Assembly (NCBI GenBank): GCA_020634855.1
Contig: JACKAU010000017.1
Location: forward strand, 1 to 64,000
Reading direction: 5' to 3'
DNA: 64,000 nucleotides
DNA from: Anaerolineales bacterium
GTDB taxonomy: Bacteria > Chloroflexota > Anaerolineae > 4572-78 > J111
The position numbers and the translations under genes were made by a program. Shown piece by piece: positions 50,558 through 59,473 of the stretch. A model generated the notes under the pieces. That model saw only the letters and a list, made by a program, of their open reading frames with translations, searched no databases and was not told the DNA's origin. How positions within the stretch are numbered: position 1 is the first letter of the stretch; every line of letters starts with the position of its first letter.

Positions 50558-53452
50558 TTATATCAGCCCCAACTCGCGGGCGCGAGCAACGGCTTCGGTC
50601 CGTCTTTGTACCTGTAGTTTATCGAAGATGATTCGATTGTGCCCTTTAACCGTACTCAAAGCCAGAACCAGCCGCTCACTAATCTCTCGATTCGAGAGCC
50701 CCTGAGCGATCAGGTGGAGGACTTCCAACTCGCGTTCACTTAACGGCTCGATTAGGGGTTGTGGGGTGGTGGATAAGGAGGGAATATCTTTTTGCTGTCC
50801 AAAGGCAGCGAGCAGTATATGAATATAGGCATTCAGTTTACCGCTTTTATCCTTCATTTTTGCCAACAGTTCCACCAGCAGCGCCCCTTCATCGACAAAA
50901 ATACGAACGTAACCCTCCGGCTCAGCCAGGGTGATCGCCCACTCCAGGGGGACAAGGGCAGCAAGAATATCGCCTTGCGCCTGATGGGCCAGCGCCTGTT
51001 GGATCAAAATTTCGATGACGCTGCCCCATCTCCCCCCGGCCTCTGCGGCCCGTAATAGCCGTTCCAGCAGATGTAGGGTCTCGGTGATGGTTGGCTCGAC
51101 CCGGCTGCGTCGATACTCGGCGATGCGGACTCGGGCCAGGGTGAGGTGTTCAAACTCTTGCAGGTAACTGAGATTATCATCAGTCGATAGACCCCGTTTT
51201 TGTACCCAGGCGACGGCCTCGTGCAGGCGACCCAGAGCCAACCACAATCTGACTTTTAAGGCCGCTAGAGGACGTACCTCCGGCATCGGGCCGCGAAAAT
51301 AATGCCGTTCGGCGGCCTCCACCAAGTTGAGCGCATCACTGGGGTCCCCCTGCGCCATCCGTAAGCGAGACCGAGCCAGGCGGAACCGGCAGGGCCAATC
51401 CGGCAGGGCGGCTGGTTCGCCTAGCGCCTCGCTTTTGGCCAGATGGGCTGCGGCCGCATCTAAATCACCCTGCTCTCGGTACAAATCACCCAGTCCTAAA
51501 TAAAGATCGGCTGTGCCGGGTAGAGCGACTTCGTTCTGATCTTCCACTAGTTGTAAGGACTGCTTATAGATCGTCATCGCCTCTCGGAGTCGTCCCTGCG
51601 TGAGCCTAATGTCGGCCAGGCCATAGGTGCCGCTGATCGCAAAAACAATCTGCCCCACCGCTCGAAAAATCGCCATAGCCTCGTCCAAGACCCGATAGGC
51701 ATCCTCTAACTCGCCGCCGGCCCAGTGAGCCAGAGCCAACAGAGAAGCGGCCTGGCCCCGTCGAATCAGGTCATCCTCAGGGGACAGGTCGAGGGCTTGC
51801 CGGGCGTATTGCACGCTGCCCTGTACATCGCCATAGGCATGGGCCAGGTAAGAGCGGGCGGTAGCGAGTGACCCCGGTAATGTTTGAAACTGGGCCTCAT
51901 CGACGACGATCATTTTACCGGCCAAGGGTGATGCAGAGCTGCTCTCCAACCACTGCTCGACGTCTCGCAGCCGAAGTTCGCCGGCCTCTAGTTGACCCAG
52001 GTCCAGCAAAGCCCAGGCATAGGCCATACTGAGAACGGGCCTGGCCTGTACCACCGAATCAGGCACCGGTTCAACCCATCGCAGCCAGATAGCCGATTGA
52101 AAACTGCCGCTCATGGCCGGCCAAATCAATTCCAGCAGCGTGGCAGTTCGCTCAAAATCCTCGGCGGCCAGGGTGTGGTGGATAGCCTCGGGCAGTAACC
52201 CTTGCTGTTCATACCATTGGCTGGCGCGGAGGTGGAGCTTCGCCAGGATACTTCCCTCTGGGGATTGCCCCGCCTCAGGTTCCGCCAATGAGAGCGAAGA
52301 AAGAGCGGGCGGGGTTTGCCGCAGTCGCTGCTGAAGCAAATCGGCAAAGAGATGGTGATAGCGGTACCACCGTCGTTCGTTGTCTAGGGGGATGATGAAC
52401 AGGTTAGCTTGTTCAAGATAGTTGAGTATAGCTTGGCCCTGGGGCTGTTCAATCGCTTGGTCATCCCGTTCCAATCTCCAATCTCTAATCTCTAATCTCC
52501 CCACCACCGCCTCACACAAAGGGCCACACATACGGTCAAGGATAGAGGTGTACAGCAAGAACGTCTGAATGATTTCAGGCTGCTGGTGTAAGACTTCTTC
52601 GATCAGATAATCCATCACGAACCGGTGGCTGCCGGTGAACGATTTGATGAAACCGGCGGCGTCTTGATGGCCTTGCATCGAGATGGCGGCCAATTGCAGA
52701 CCGGCAATCCAGCCTTCGGTGCGCGTTTCCAAGGCGTCGATGTCTTCCGCTGACAGGTTAAGGCCCATCACCTGATTAAGAAAATCGGCGGCTTCGGCCG
52801 GAGTAAACCGCAAATCGGCGGCCCGCAGTTCGGTCAATTGGCCTCGAACGCGCAGCCGGGCCAAAGGCAGATTGGGGTCCTCACGGGTGGTGATGACCAG
52901 GTGCATTTGGGGCGGCGGGTGTTCGAGCAGAAAGGCGAGGGCCTGATCAACCGGTTTGGCCTCAATTACGTGGTAATCGTCGAGGACGAGGAGGAAATTA
53001 TCCGGGACGGCGGCGATGTCATTGAGCAGAGCCGTCAGTATCGATTCGGTGGGCGGCGGCTGCGGTGATTGGAGCGCATCTAACACCCCTGCGCCAATAT
53101 TCGGTGCAACCGTCTGCAACGCCGCGACCAAGTAAGTCAGAAAGCGAGTTGGATCGTTATCGCCATTATCCAAAGAAAGCCAAGTAGCTCGATTTTCGAT
53201 TTTGGATTGACGATTGACGATGTGGCTTTCTTTGGGAGTATCCAATCGTAAATTGTCATTCGTCATTCGTAAATTATCAATCCAACTGCTAACCAGCGTG
53301 GTTTTCCCAAAGCCGGCCGGGGCTGAGATAAGGGTTACGCCTGATGGGCGGTGCAGACCCTCGTTCAACCGCTCGATCAGGCGGGGACGGTGAACCACAT
53401 TAGGCCGAGGTGGAGGGATATACAGTTTTGTGGCGAGAATTGGCGTGGACAT
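50558..53452 (-). CDS. MalT-like LuxR family transcriptional regulator (STAND ATPase)
   Basis: The protein has 964 residues. Near the N-terminus TLISAPAGFGKTTLVSSWID holds the P-loop, and FLLVLDDYHVIE the Walker B motif. TPR-like helices fill about 440-870 (YLGLGDLYREQGDLDAAAAH). The C-terminal LuxR helix-turn-helix is PLSERELEVLHLIAQGLSNR then EISERLVLALSTVKGHNRII, normally NHLKNI; the N before the I is retained in part. The signalling logic is inducer-driven oligomerisation. Two stretches, about 58-90 and 320-340, are extra relative to the usual family sequence and are repeat-derived (see the repeat entries). The target is unknown. Confidence 0.93.
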   Translation of the reverse strand: MSTPILATKLYIPPPRPNVVHRPRLIERLNEGLHRPSGVTLISAPAGFGKTTLVSSWIDNLRMTNDNLRLDTPKESHIVNRQSKIENRATWLSLDNGDNDPTRFLTYLVAALQTVAPNIGAGVLDALQSPQPPPTESILTALLNDIAAVPDNFLLVLDDYHVIEAKPVDQALAFLLEHPPPQMHLVITTREDPNLPLARLRVRGQLTELRAADLRFTPAEAADFLNQVMGLNLSAEDIDALETRTEGWIAGLQLAAISMQGHQDAAGFIKSFTGSHRFVMDYLIEEVLHQQPEIIQTFLLYTSILDRMCGPLCEAVVGRLEIRDWRLERDDQAIEQPQGQAILNYLEQANLFIIPLDNERRWYRYHHLFADLLQQRLRQTPPALSSLSLAEPEAGQSPEGSILAKLHLRASQWYEQQGLLPEAIHHTLAAEDFERTATLLELIWPAMSGSFQSAIWLRWVEPVPDSVVQARPVLSMAYAWALLDLGQLEAGELRLRDVEQWLESSSASPLAGKMIVVDEAQFQTLPGSLATARSYLAHAYGDVQGSVQYARQALDLSPEDDLIRRGQAASLLALAHWAGGELEDAYRVLDEAMAIFRAVGQIVFAISGTYGLADIRLTQGRLREAMTIYKQSLQLVEDQNEVALPGTADLYLGLGDLYREQGDLDAAAAHLAKSEALGEPAALPDWPCRFRLARSRLRMAQGDPSDALNLVEAAERHYFRGPMPEVRPLAALKVRLWLALGRLHEAVAWVQKRGLSTDDNLSYLQEFEHLTLARVRIAEYRRSRVEPTITETLHLLERLLRAAEAGGRWGSVIEILIQQALAHQAQGDILAALVPLEWAITLAEPEGYVRIFVDEGALLVELLAKMKDKSGKLNAYIHILLAAFGQQKDIPSLSTTPQPLIEPLSERELEVLHLIAQGLSNREISERLVLALSTVKGHNRIIFDKLQVQRRTEAVARARELGLI
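52471..52500. repeat. Repeat inside the MalT-like gene, site 2
   Basis: CCAATCTCCAATCTCTAATC followed by TCTAATCTCC is a run of 7- to 8-bp units in frame within the reading frame; it encodes GRLEIRDWRLERD. The extra residues lie between the conserved CEAVVG and QAILNYLEQANLF words, a surface loop position. Confidence 0.8.
53190..53280. repeat. Repeats inside the MalT-like gene, site 1
   Basis: GATTTTCGATTTTGGATTGA then CGATTGACGATG, and farther AATTGTCATTCGTCATTCGT, are two repeat types. They encode IVNRQSKIENR and RMTNDNLRL inside the frame. The conserved family words WID and ATWLSLDNGDNDP directly flank this block, so the inserts are additions to an otherwise ordinary gene. Confidence 0.85.
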
Positions 53453-53535
53453 CGGTCCATTATAAAACGCACCTCCCCAAATCCCAAAAAGGGCTGATCA
53501 ACGTCCGTTGGACGGTTTATAAGCCCAACTTGAGG

Positions 53536-54636
53536 TTATTCCGGCTGGCTGTCCGTTGTTTTTTTCTGCCACTCTTCCAAGAGGCGATTAAGATAAGGCT
53601 CGGTGTAATTTATGCGCAGTTCGACCCACATCGGCAGGTGATCGGAAATTTGGTGGGTACGCCAATAGGTTCGGTAGTATTGGCTGGGGTTTTGACGCGG
53701 TTTACCTTCGCTGGTGGTGTGGTAACGCGCCCCCATCTCGTCAATATAAAGGGGTTCATCCTCATCGCGATAGACCACATCAAAGATATCAAAAACTCCG
53801 GCCTTGCCGGTGGTATTGAGGCGATCAGGCCGCACCCGAAAGGCGATCTGATCGTAATGTTTGTTCCGGGGCACGTTCGAGCCGGGGATCGACTGTAGCT
53901 CAGCCGGAATGAGAAAACCTTCATCAAGCAGGGCTTGCATAGTGATGTCACGGTTACTGAAAATGTTGAAGTCCCCTAATACAATCAGGTTACGGCTCCA
54001 GGCGGCCGGGTCAGTTGAGCGGTCTTTGAGAAAGCGAGCTAACTGTCGAATCTCCTCGACCCGCGCCGGGTGGTTGGGATTAGAGCTACCATAGAGGATA
54101 TGCACGGTGCACAGGACAAAGTCGGTCCAGGCGCTTCTGAAGCCGGCAATATAAGGCGTGCGGACCAGTTGACGTGGCTGTCGAAGTTCGCCATCGATCT
54201 TTATGGGCGGTAAAACAATCTCACCGGCCAGACCGGCAAAATTCACCTTACGCGTATCGTATAAAAAAGCGAGACGCTCGTTGTTGGCCGCTTGACCCTC
54301 ACCGGTATCGGTTACCAGGTAGCTCCAGTGGCCGCCCAGCAGGCGCATCAGCCGTTCCAGCGCTTCGAGATCGCGATAGATTTCCTGCAAAGCGATCATA
54401 TCGAAGCGGGCCACCACCTCGGCGATATAATGAATAGCCTCTTCAGAGCGCCGGCCATAAGCCGGTTTGTCAAAATCGCGCAGGTTCCATGTGGCCAGTA
54501 AAAGCGTGGTTTCTTGAGAGCGCGGCGGAACGCCATACACGGGATCGTCAAGCCGGCTACGTAGCGCCAGCAGCCGTTCGAGCGTACGCTCTCCGGCAGG
54601 GTCTTGGGTTAGAAAATCACGGTTATAGTAAGGCAT
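53536..54636 (-). CDS. Endonuclease/exonuclease/phosphatase (EEP) family protein
   Basis: The protein has 366 residues. LLATWNLRDFDKPAYGRRSE, then MIALQEIYRDLEAL (the metal glutamate), NLIVLGDFNIFSNRD (aspartate and asparagine) and QISDHLPMWVEL (the SDH catalytic histidine) are all present, so the enzyme is probably active. No signal peptide is seen, so a cytoplasmic DNA/RNA or phosphoester hydrolase is likely. It stands between the MalT-like regulator and the HU-like gene. Confidence 0.9.
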   Translation of the reverse strand: MPYYNRDFLTQDPAGERTLERLLALRSRLDDPVYGVPPRSQETTLLLATWNLRDFDKPAYGRRSEEAIHYIAEVVARFDMIALQEIYRDLEALERLMRLLGGHWSYLVTDTGEGQAANNERLAFLYDTRKVNFAGLAGEIVLPPIKIDGELRQPRQLVRTPYIAGFRSAWTDFVLCTVHILYGSSNPNHPARVEEIRQLARFLKDRSTDPAAWSRNLIVLGDFNIFSNRDITMQALLDEGFLIPAELQSIPGSNVPRNKHYDQIAFRVRPDRLNTTGKAGVFDIFDVVYRDEDEPLYIDEMGARYHTTSEGKPRQNPSQYYRTYWRTHQISDHLPMWVELRINYTEPYLNRLLEEWQKKTTDSQPE

Positions 54637-54880
54637 ACGGCCTCCTTAGGTTATGATTGAGGATTAGGGGAAGCTGAATTTGGGCGCAGCGTCGAAGAGA
54701 GCCAAATCGCCCCATCAGAATGAGGGTGATATCTTTATTGTAACCGGTCTCGGCTTAATAACAAGGTGTTGACGGGCACATGAGCCATTGTCTAATCCCT
54801 CATCTGGCGCTAAAAGTAACTTGCGGTTGGAATGTTATTGTTATTATGACTGCATGAAAATCGCTCAGGTCTAAAATATT

Positions 54881-54909
54881 AGGTGACAGCCACCTGGTGG
54901 CTGTCACCT
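54881..54909. terminator. Perfect 14-bp hairpin, probable terminator
   Basis: AGGTGACAGCCACC and GGTGGCTGTCACCT are perfectly complementary with one base between them, directly downstream of the HU/DUF4469-like gene on the reverse strand. The run after it, AATATTTT, is AT-rich rather than a pure T-run. Confidence 0.7.
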
Positions 54910-54922
54910 TAGGATTACGTTA

Positions 54923-55642
54923 CTACAGTTGAGTCGGCTCTAGCCCGTTCGACGGCACGTTGAGGGTGCTTTCTAAGACCCCGGCGCGAACGTTATCGTT
55001 GCCGTACCGCACCCGCACTTCGAGCGTGTACTCACCAGACGTCAGCGTATTGGGAACCAGAAAGATTAACTCGCGAGCGGTGTTGTGCAGTACCATCTCG
55101 ACGCGGGTCCGGGTTTGATCACCGGCTACCAGGAAGATACCTTGCTCCGGATCAGCCTCGTTGAACTGCAAGTTGTGGCCGCGCAGTTTCACCCCGCCGC
55201 CGGGAGTCAAGGTGCTGTTGTCCGGGCCGTTCGGGATGATGCACTCGCCCGGTTGGGGCATCGGCCGGTTGGGCATTTGCTGCTGCACCTGGGCCTCTTT
55301 CTCGACCTTATCTTTGAACACCTTGTTGGCATTGGCCCGCGCTTTCACTTTATGGACTTTTTTGTCGAACGGGGCATCTTGGCTTTTGAAGTTACCGGCA
55401 ATGGATACCCCCAGGTTGACCAGCGGCGTCAGAACATTATGGCCTTCCAGAACCAACATCATGACGGTACGGAAGAACAGATCCAGTACAGCGACAATAT
55501 CTTGGCGGGTCAGGGTGGTGCCCTGCTCCAACATCCGATCGATGACGCCATCCAGGTTGTAGGTCTCTTTGCTCAACACCTGGGCTTTGAACTGTTCTTT
55601 ACCGTTGGTCAGTTTGTTTTTATACAAACCGAAATGGATCAT
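54923..55642 (-). CDS. HU-like DNA-binding domain with C-terminal DUF4469
   Basis: From ATG 55642 (ribosome site AGGAG) the protein has 239 residues. The N-terminus (MIHFGLYKNKLTNGKEQFKA, LSKETYNLDGVIDRMLEQGT, TLTRQDIVAVLDLFFRTVMM) matches the HU/CCDC81-type DNA-binding domain of large bacterial proteins. LVLEGHNVLTPLVNLGVSIAG has the expected core. The C-terminus is an immunoglobulin-like DUF4469 (PGGGVKLRGHNLQFNEADPE, YTLEVRVRYGNDNVRAGV). The role is unknown; nucleoid or DNA-structure binding is inferred. The longer frame to 55738 has no ribosome site. Confidence 0.85.
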   Translation of the reverse strand: MIHFGLYKNKLTNGKEQFKAQVLSKETYNLDGVIDRMLEQGTTLTRQDIVAVLDLFFRTVMMLVLEGHNVLTPLVNLGVSIAGNFKSQDAPFDKKVHKVKARANANKVFKDKVEKEAQVQQQMPNRPMPQPGECIIPNGPDNSTLTPGGGVKLRGHNLQFNEADPEQGIFLVAGDQTRTRVEMVLHNTARELIFLVPNTLTSGEYTLEVRVRYGNDNVRAGVLESTLNVPSNGLEPTQL

Positions 55643-56052
55643 ATATTGACTCCTAACTTTAGAAAAAGGATGAACGAAAAAGTTGTCGAAATCTTGAAAA
55701 GACAATTGTCGTACAGATAGGGAAACAGCCTGTTTCACCAGAAAGAAGAAAAGGTCCTACTATTCAATTGGTTGATGTTTGGAATAGTTCGGCGCGACGG
55801 CGTCGCCGGGTCAAGATCGATCTGTGGGTGGGGCGGCTATTTCCACCGGTGAGCGCTACACCAGTGAACCCCGGCCGGGCAGTTAGCCGCTCCGGTCCGC
55901 TCTATCTCTTCCAAAAGGCCGTTGGGGAGGGCCAACGCCTTTGGTGATTTTAAGTGGAGAAAGCATAACACACTTCTGGACCGGTCATAATAGGTCTTTT
56001 CTCCCAGGACTAAAGGGCAAAAATCAAAGTACCATTGGGCAGGCCGGATAAA
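55643..56052. other. Non-coding interval before the REP cluster
   Basis: No gene is seen. A hairpin at 55914-55942 (AAAGGC-GTTGG with CCAACGCCTTT) is followed by a T-rich stretch and could stop transcription entering from either side. Confidence 0.5.
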
Positions 56053-56274
56053 GACCTGACAGGTTTTACACCGAGTCTCTACCGCCCTGTAGCATTTGTA
56101 TCCAACCGAGCCTTCAAGTGAAGGGATGATCGAAAACCTGTCAGGGCTGGGTTGGGGCGACTCTCCCGCACGTACGGAGACCTGACAGGTTTTACACCGA
56201 GACTTTACTGCCCTGTAGCGTTTGCATTCAACCGAGCCTTCAAGTGAAGGGGAAGCTGAAAACCTGTCAGGTCT
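56053..56274. repeat. REP-like hairpins, left cluster (copies 1-2)
   Basis: Copies lie at 56053-56148 and 56179-56274, each 96 bp. Each starts GACCTGACAGGTTTTACACC and ends with AAAACCTGTCAGG(G/T)CT, so the outer 15 bases pair. The inner part (CCCTGTAGCGTTTGCATTCA then ACCGAGCCTTCAAGTGAAGG) is conserved among copies. Confidence 0.95.
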
Positions 56275-56283
56275 GGTTCGGGG

Positions 56284-56883
56284 TTAATCGAAATCTTCCA
56301 AAATTAACGGTTCAAGCAGTGCTTCATTCACCCCGGACTGGTGCAGTGGTTCTATCTCCTGGAAACCACCAAACCACTCTAAAACAGCATCGCGTTGCAT
56401 ATAGGTGGGTTTATCGGAAAAGAGGGTGTGATAGGAAGAGTAAGGCCATTCCCAGAAGTCAGCAATCAACCTATGCTTTTGAGGGTTGCGATGAATATAG
56501 ATCACCAACTGGGTAAAGTAGGTGTCAGATGTGACTGGAATACGCCCAAAAGGTCGTTCAAATAGGGCACCGGTACGTTGAAAAGCGTTGTTGAAAGCGC
56601 GAGCGTAGGCATTAAAGAAGTTGGAAAAGTATTGGCTTGGCTCTTTGAGGGGCTTACGCTGATCGTGTTTGATGGCTTCAACCACCTTGATCTTGACCAA
56701 CAGATGAAAATGGTTGGGCAGCAGACAGTAAGCAAAGGTGTCGGCGATGGGGTTGATGTGTTTGGTATACAACTTCAGGAAATAGTAGTAGTTGTCCGGT
56801 TTACGAAATAGATTTTCCCGGTTGTTGCCGCGATTGTAGATGTGATAGTAGTGGCCGAATTCTAAAGGGGTTGTTTTGGTCAT
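56284..56883 (-). CDS. REP-associated tyrosine transposase (RAYT, Y1/HUH family)
   Basis: The protein has 199 residues. LEFGHYYHIYNRGNNRENLF (about 8-27) and YCLLPNHFHLLVKIK (about 52-66), with the HUH metal site HFH, are diagnostic. AFQRTGALFERPFGRIPVTS and LVIYIHRNPQKHRLI follow; the candidate nucleophilic tyrosine lies in the helix before or within these words. RAYTs act on palindromic REP sequences; those are present on both sides here. The gene is intact and complete, unlike most decayed copies. No accessory genes are needed. ATG 56883 is used. Confidence 0.93.
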   Translation of the reverse strand: MTKTTPLEFGHYYHIYNRGNNRENLFRKPDNYYYFLKLYTKHINPIADTFAYCLLPNHFHLLVKIKVVEAIKHDQRKPLKEPSQYFSNFFNAYARAFNNAFQRTGALFERPFGRIPVTSDTYFTQLVIYIHRNPQKHRLIADFWEWPYSSYHTLFSDKPTYMQRDAVLEWFGGFQEIEPLHQSGVNEALLEPLILEDFD

Positions 56884-56916
56884 GGAGTGTTGCCTTACAT
56901 ACGAAGATCGAACGAA

Positions 56917-57484
56917 GACCTGTCAGGTTTTCCATAGAGTCTTTGCCGCTTTGTAGCGTTTGCATTCAAATAGGTCTCCAAGTGAAGTCAACTTCGAAAA
57001 CCTGACAGGTCTGGACTCCGCCCATACGAAGACCTGTCAGGTTTTCCATAGGGTCTTTGCCGTATGGTAGCGTTTGCCTTCAAACAGACCTTCAATTGAA
57101 GTCACCTTCGAAAACCTGACAGGTCTGGTTGGCTCTCCCACCGTAGGAAGCCCTGACAGGTTTTGTGACGAGATGCTACTCCTTTATGGTATGTGCATTC
57201 AGCCAAATCTTCAAGTGAGGGGAGGTTGAAAACTTGTCAGGGCTGCTCTCCACACGTAGGAAGACCTGACAGGTTTTACACCAAGCCTCTACTGCCCTGT
57301 AGCGTTTGCGTTCAATCGAGCCTTCAAGTGAAGATGAAGTTGAAAACCTGTCAGGTCTGGGTTGGAGCGACTCTCCCGCACGGACGGAGACCTGACAGGT
57401 TTTACACCGAGCCTCTACTGCCCTGTAGCGTTTGCATTCAACCGAGCCTTCAAATGACGGCAAAGTTGAAAACCTGTCAGGTCT
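56917..57484. repeat. REP-like hairpins, right cluster (copies 3-7)
   Basis: Copies: 56917-57012, 57031-57126, 57150-57244, 57263-57358 and 57389-57484. Copies 3 and 4 have arms GACCTGTCAGGTTTT/AAAACCTGACAGGTC, while the others have GACCTGACAGGTTTT/AAAACCTGTCAGGTC. Thus both arms changed together and pairing is kept. Gaps between copies are 18-30 bp. Confidence 0.95.
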
Positions 57485-57604
57485 GGACGCCGCCCAACCG
57501 AAATAGGACCGGGTGAACTCAATCGTGTCTGCGGTTTTATGAAAATTCAACAGGGAAGATATGTGGAACATTATGTGCTGTGGGAGCAACGCCGCTTAAC
57601 TGCC

Positions 57605-57638
57605 GAGCCGGATGAGGGTAACTTGTCAACTCCGGTTC
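57605..57638 (+). ncRNA. Group II intron domain V look-alike
   Basis: The 34-nt stretch GAGCCGGATGAGGGTAAC followed by TTGTCAACTCCGGTTC starts with the AGC-type triad context (GAGCC) and closes with TCCGGTTC. The lower helix GAGCCGGA/TCCGGTTC has one wobble pair. The upper helix has one mismatch, and the AC bulge is in the expected place. Length equals that of domain V. Flanks CTGCCG/CGGCGG pair further. No intron reverse transcriptase is nearby, so this is a remnant or a chance match. Confidence 0.4.
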
Positions 57639-57970
57639 TGAACCGGCGGTTATGATCGTAGATCAGGTTGAAAGATGAAACCCGACCAACAATGGATGGC
57701 TGGGTTAGTGGGGCTCGTACCTCACTTCAACCCACTGACTGATTTGTAGGCAAAGTTTACGAGACGACTTATAGATAAGTCAGATAAACAGCGTACAATG
57801 AAAGCCATTATGTCATGACCGAATGTCTTTATCGGGCATCCACGGGGCCTTGTAACGCTGGATTCCCGCCTAAAGCGTGCGGGAATGACAGGGACCGATT
57901 GCACATCTTTTATTTGTTTTGTCTATTAGTATAAGTTAGCATATCCCTTAGCTAACCTTAAATCTATTAT
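57639..57970. other. Non-coding interval
   Basis: A possible mobile repeat (TGGATTCCCGCCTAAAGCGT followed by GCGGGAATGACAGG, about 57860-57893) is the widespread GGATTCCCGC palindrome. No gene is seen. Confidence 0.5.
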
Positions 57971-59101
57971 TTATAGTTTATCTAAAGCTGCCATGATACT
58001 TTCTGTAACTTTGACAAACGTTTGCTCTTGTTCATGCTCAGTCATACCACTCAACGCCTTCGAGGGGGAATTAACACATTGAAATAGTGAGAGTTCCGAC
58101 ACAGCAAATGCACAAGGACGAACGATTACCGGTAATATGATTGAGCCTTCTTTTTCAGCAGCCGTTAGAAGTGATGGTAATTCATTTTCTATAATAAAGT
58201 CAGAGGACAAATAATCGACACTAACAAGTAATATAGCAACTTTAGCCGTGCTTAAAGCGTTTTCTATTTCTTTCCGCCAAAGGGCGCCGGCTTTAATTTG
58301 AGTGTCATCCCACGAGTTTATTAGCCCTTTTCTTTCAAGCAACTTAATATGAGGCTTAAGCCGGTTCAACCATGTTTCATCGGCGTGACTATAGCTAATG
58401 AAAATTGTGGTTCGCTTATTACTTTTATTTTTGCTACTGTCTTGTACCAAGTAGGCATCAAAGCTCTTTTTGGGATCAGCCGATCTAGCAACGGCGCTAA
58501 TTATTCGAATGAGCGTATTAAAAGAGATAATCTGCTCTACCTCTAAATATTCATTGATTAGTTTTTGGCTTTCACGAGAGATATACCCATCCCTAATTAC
58601 GTCTAAAATATCTTTTTTCTGTATCTTCCGATGAAATAGACAGCCTCGTTCTCGATCGTGTATCATTCCTATTCCCACAATAAAACGTATCGAAATACTC
58701 AAGAACTCGAATATATAATAAATTTCAACAGGGATAGGGTATAAGAGCTGGTCTGTTTGATACGATGTTGTGATTGCTTTTCCGGTATACCTGCCATTTT
58801 CATTCGTGTCCATAGAGCTAAACAGGTTGGGTAAATTCTTGCCCGCTAACCGTTTCTCTACAACACCGATAGTAAAATGGTGAATGCCTTTTAAATCCAT
58901 AAAAACTTTGTCCATTAAGTCGTATAGTTCTCTGGATTTAAAATGATCTACGTGTTGGGCCTCGTAAGTTTCAAATTTTTCATTCCTTAAAAGGACAAAG
59001 CTAAATGTATCCTGATATTGATTGAGAATGTAAATTGCATTCTCAATAGCATCTGTTTTGGGAAATCCAATATTTATTACTTCGATGGGGTATTTAACCA
59101 T
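57971..59101 (-). CDS. TIR-domain protein with uncharacterised N-terminal domain
   Basis: The protein has 376 residues. The C-terminal 145 residues are a TIR domain: TTIFISYSHADETWLNRLKP, then INSWDDTQIKAGALWRKEIE and NALSTAKVAILLVSVDYLSS (beta-C region), followed by DFIIENELPSLL. Glutamates in the right positions for NADase activity are present (WRKEIENAL and FIIENELP). The N-terminal 230 residues have a helical core with FEFLSISIRFIVGIGMIHDR and ERGCLFHRKIQKKDILDVIR, which recalls the H-x-E-x-RGCLF-type sensor-like domain seen beside other effectors. The gene is AT-rich relative to its neighbours. Anti-phage NAD depletion is a reasonable guess, but no second gene of a known TIR system is adjacent. 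Confidence 0.85.
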   Translation of the reverse strand: MVKYPIEVINIGFPKTDAIENAIYILNQYQDTFSFVLLRNEKFETYEAQHVDHFKSRELYDLMDKVFMDLKGIHHFTIGVVEKRLAGKNLPNLFSSMDTNENGRYTGKAITTSYQTDQLLYPIPVEIYYIFEFLSISIRFIVGIGMIHDRERGCLFHRKIQKKDILDVIRDGYISRESQKLINEYLEVEQIISFNTLIRIISAVARSADPKKSFDAYLVQDSSKNKSNKRTTIFISYSHADETWLNRLKPHIKLLERKGLINSWDDTQIKAGALWRKEIENALSTAKVAILLVSVDYLSSDFIIENELPSLLTAAEKEGSIILPVIVRPCAFAVSELSLFQCVNSPSKALSGMTEHEQEQTFVKVTESIMAALDKL

Positions 59102-59375
59102 TTTTATAGTATAGGTGGCTTAGGTTTAACGGGTTATCATCTTTACGGACGTTCTAACTATCTCTTGCTGACAAAGTTGCGTCCAATACACTTAATTTGT
59201 TCAACATTACTAAGACGATGGCTTGAGTGAAGTTGCAGTCAATCAACAAAATTTATTGTTTAGTAGTGGGTCGAAGTGGATAGTATCAAGGCGAGGTCGA
59301 AAAACGAAGATACTTAAAGTATAGCATATCTTGCCTTGCCGCAAAAGATTTGAGAGGATTTTGGTATGGATTCTA

Positions 59376-59429
59376 GAACGTGGAATGTGGAATATGAGAA
59401 TTTACGTTCTACATCCCACGTTCCACGTT
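59376..59429. repeat. Inverted repeat upstream of the satellite
   Basis: AACGTGGAATGTGG and CCCACGTTCCACGTT can pair. It lies between the TIR gene and the 23-bp array. Confidence 0.7.
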
Positions 59430-59473
59430 TACGAGGGGCTTGAAGGTTCATTATAAGGAGACGCAAAGTTTTC

